Shown in pieces: positions 62,729-64,000 of a stretch of 64,000 nt of DNA. The notes under the pieces were generated by a model. That model did not search any database. It saw only the letters and a program-made list of their open reading frames with translations, and was not told where the DNA came from. The DNA comes from Nageia nagi (taxonomy: Eukaryota; Pinophyta). The stretch lies in contig JBITNC010000002.1 in the NCBI GenBank assembly GCA_050084985.1, positions 20,708,001-20,772,000 of the forward strand, written 5' to 3'. Within the stretch, counting starts at the first letter, position 1. The number at the start of each line of letters is the position of its first letter. The translations under genes and the position numbers were made by a program.

Positions 62729-62795
62729 CTTTATTCACCAAGCTCTATTTTGAAGTAGGCTTGGTGAAATATCCCTCCATGGAGAGTATTGGCTG
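62729..62795 (+). pseudogene. E3 residual pol C-terminus
   Basis: SLFTKLYFEVGLVKYPSMES lines up with the copia tail LFTKPL...GLVKLPSRGS minus about 14 residues, followed by a stop. It shows that the body replaced gag-pol up to this point. Confidence 0.65.
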
Positions 62796-63054
62796 AATTC
62801 TTATTGAATTCTTTATTGGCTATTATAATATATATGTTGCCTTTTTCAAAACCAAGCAAGTTCTTGATGAAACACCTATAGCTTTGTTAATCTACATTGT
62901 GTTGTTACTTCCATGTTGGGAAGGTGGATCCATTTTTGGATGGATTATGTTACATTACTAAATCCAAGTCTCTTTTATTGATGGCATTGTTACATGTATC
63001 TTTCATTAACTATGTGTTGTATCATGTTGATTTTGTTGTACACCTTTATGGTAA

Positions 63055-63420
63055 GTTCACTCTGCATGAGGAACTTGTTGTACAACTTGGCCACTCTTGC
63101 ATTATTTAGTTATCCATATGTGAGGAACTCTTATGTGTCTTTTGACACTATTCAGTTATCCATATATGGAGAACTCGCATGTGCATATTCTATTTTTTGG
63201 CCTCTCTTGCACTATTCAATTATCCATATGTGGGGAACTCTTATGCATCTTTTGGCACTATTCAATTATCCATATGTGAGGAACTCATATGTGCATACTC
63301 TATTTTTTTGGCCTATCTTGCACTATTCAATTATCCATATGTGAGAAAATCTTATGTGTCCTTTGACACTGTTTAATTATCCATATGTGAGGAACTCGTA
63401 TGTGCATGTTTTCTATTGTA
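63055..63420 (+). repeat. E3 3' UTR tandem repeats
   Basis: Six copies of TTATCCATATGTGAGGAACT-type units at about 63111, 63156, 63221, 63268, 63332 and 63380, separated by alternating short and long spacers (CTTTTGGCACTATTCA or TTTTGGCC...GCACTATTCA). Confidence 0.85.
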
Positions 63421-63454
63421 CTGATAATCAACACATGTTTTATATACAATAGAT

Positions 63455-63725
63455 GAATATAAGTATTAGCTTGGCATCATCTGTGATGACTTATAGTGCA
63501 CCATAAATCCAAGTATATTTTGTTAACTATAAGTATTGGCTTGGCATCCTCTGCGATGACTTATAGTGCAACATAAAATCTATATATTTCTTGTTGACTA
63601 TAAGTATTAGCTTGGCATCTTTCATGATGAATTACAGTGCAACACAAATCCAAGTATCTTTTAGTGACTATAAGCATTGACTTGACATCTCCATGATATA
63701 TTATAGTGCACTCATGGTGACTATA
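63455..63725 (+). repeat. E3 3' UTR hairpin units (four copies)
   Basis: Four tandem copies of about 60-70 bp. The second has perfectly complementary arms ACTATAAGT (63526-63534) and ACTTATAGT (63559-63567) around TTGGCTTGGCATC. The first, third and fourth have one or two mismatches. Confidence 0.78.
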
Positions 63726-64000
63726 AAATACTTCTATGAGGATGGAAGTTTGATCCATGACGATAGATTATTTACATATTGTTGCTAAAATTTGAATCAT
63801 TTTGATTAATTCATGCTACCAATTTCATAATTTCCCTCTTAACTAGTAGCATGGTTAAGATGGAATTCTAATTATTCCATCTTTACTCACTCTTGGTAAA
63901 TTCAAATTTATTTATTATGTCATATTGACTCACTTTTGGTAAAGTCAAGTTTATTTGTTGTGGCATCTTGACTCACTCTTGGTAAAGTCAAGTTTATTTG
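63726..64000 (+). other. E3 3' UTR, distal part
   Basis: Matches 13500-13740 in E2 (reversed), with three copies of a GGTAAAGTCAAGTTTATTTG-type unit at about 63893, 63937 and 63980. The window ends inside this array. Confidence 0.65.

Larger units (their letters stand above)
59730..64000 (+). mobile_element. E3: non-autonomous copia-type element, same family as E2 (runs off the window)
   Basis: Begins with a truncated plus-strand LTR (59730-59848), then the conserved leader block (59880-60260), then the same foreign body as E2 (60300-62728), the pol tail (62729-62795), and the 3' UTR repeats (63055-63725), still continuing at 64000. The region from 59880 is an inverted copy of about 13500-17800 in E2. 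The rest of the LTR, the primer-binding site and most of the leader are deleted. The 3' LTR should lie to the right of the window. Confidence 0.8.

Overview
This is a nuclear window from a seed plant, most likely a conifer. The one intact gene is a five-exon caffeoyl-CoA O-methyltransferase (CCoAOMT, lignin pathway) at 48339-49469 whose 257-residue product looks like the conifer enzymes. Nearly everything else is AT-rich, repeat-derived DNA: nested Ty1/copia LTR retrotransposons, decayed pentatricopeptide-repeat (PPR) sequence, a CACTA-like DNA transposon, and a broken LAMMER-type kinase gene at the left edge. The elements are labelled E0-E6 here.

Layout. 1-1626 (-): LAMMER kinase pseudogene, cut by the window edge. 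2920-5110 (-): E0, the 3' part of a copia element. 5373-46664: inferred CACTA-like element with CACTA termini, a TTT target duplication and decayed PPR sequence pointing inward from both ends; two LTR elements and their passengers have expanded it from about 7.9 kb to 41 kb. Inside it are E1 (+, 8380-25560, duplication AATAC), which carries E2 (-, 12260-20956, duplication CTTCA/CTCCA), and E4 (-, 27972-44145, duplication CTTCT, inserted in a PPR relic), which carries E5 (-, 29231-38432, duplication ACATG). 46720-47290 (-): DUF4283-like LINE relic. 48339-49469 (+): CCoAOMT. 50500-51150 (-): PPR relic. 51890-53700 (+): unrecognised coding-like relic. 53767-59729 (-): E6, a decayed copia element. 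59730-64000 (+): E3, a copia-type element that starts in the E6 leader and runs out of the window.

The retroelements form two related copia groups: E0/E1/E2/E3/E6, and E4/E5. All internally preserved members share a very long leader with a conserved block of about 400 bp, and a 3' UTR with tandem, hairpin-forming repeats. E5 is very young (LTRs differ at one of 508 positions) and keeps a single 1308-codon gag-pol frame, interrupted by three in-frame TAA codons. E2 and E3 carry no gag-pol: the same roughly 2.4 kb foreign segment lies between the leader and the last codons of pol, so they look like one non-autonomous family. The leaders of E4 and E5 carry captured PPR gene pieces.

Most promising leads: the non-autonomous E2/E3 family with its foreign body; the PPR-bearing CACTA-like element; PPR capture in copia leaders; and a 3' UTR hairpin supported by compensatory base changes. 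All calls come from reading the sequence; no database search was made.
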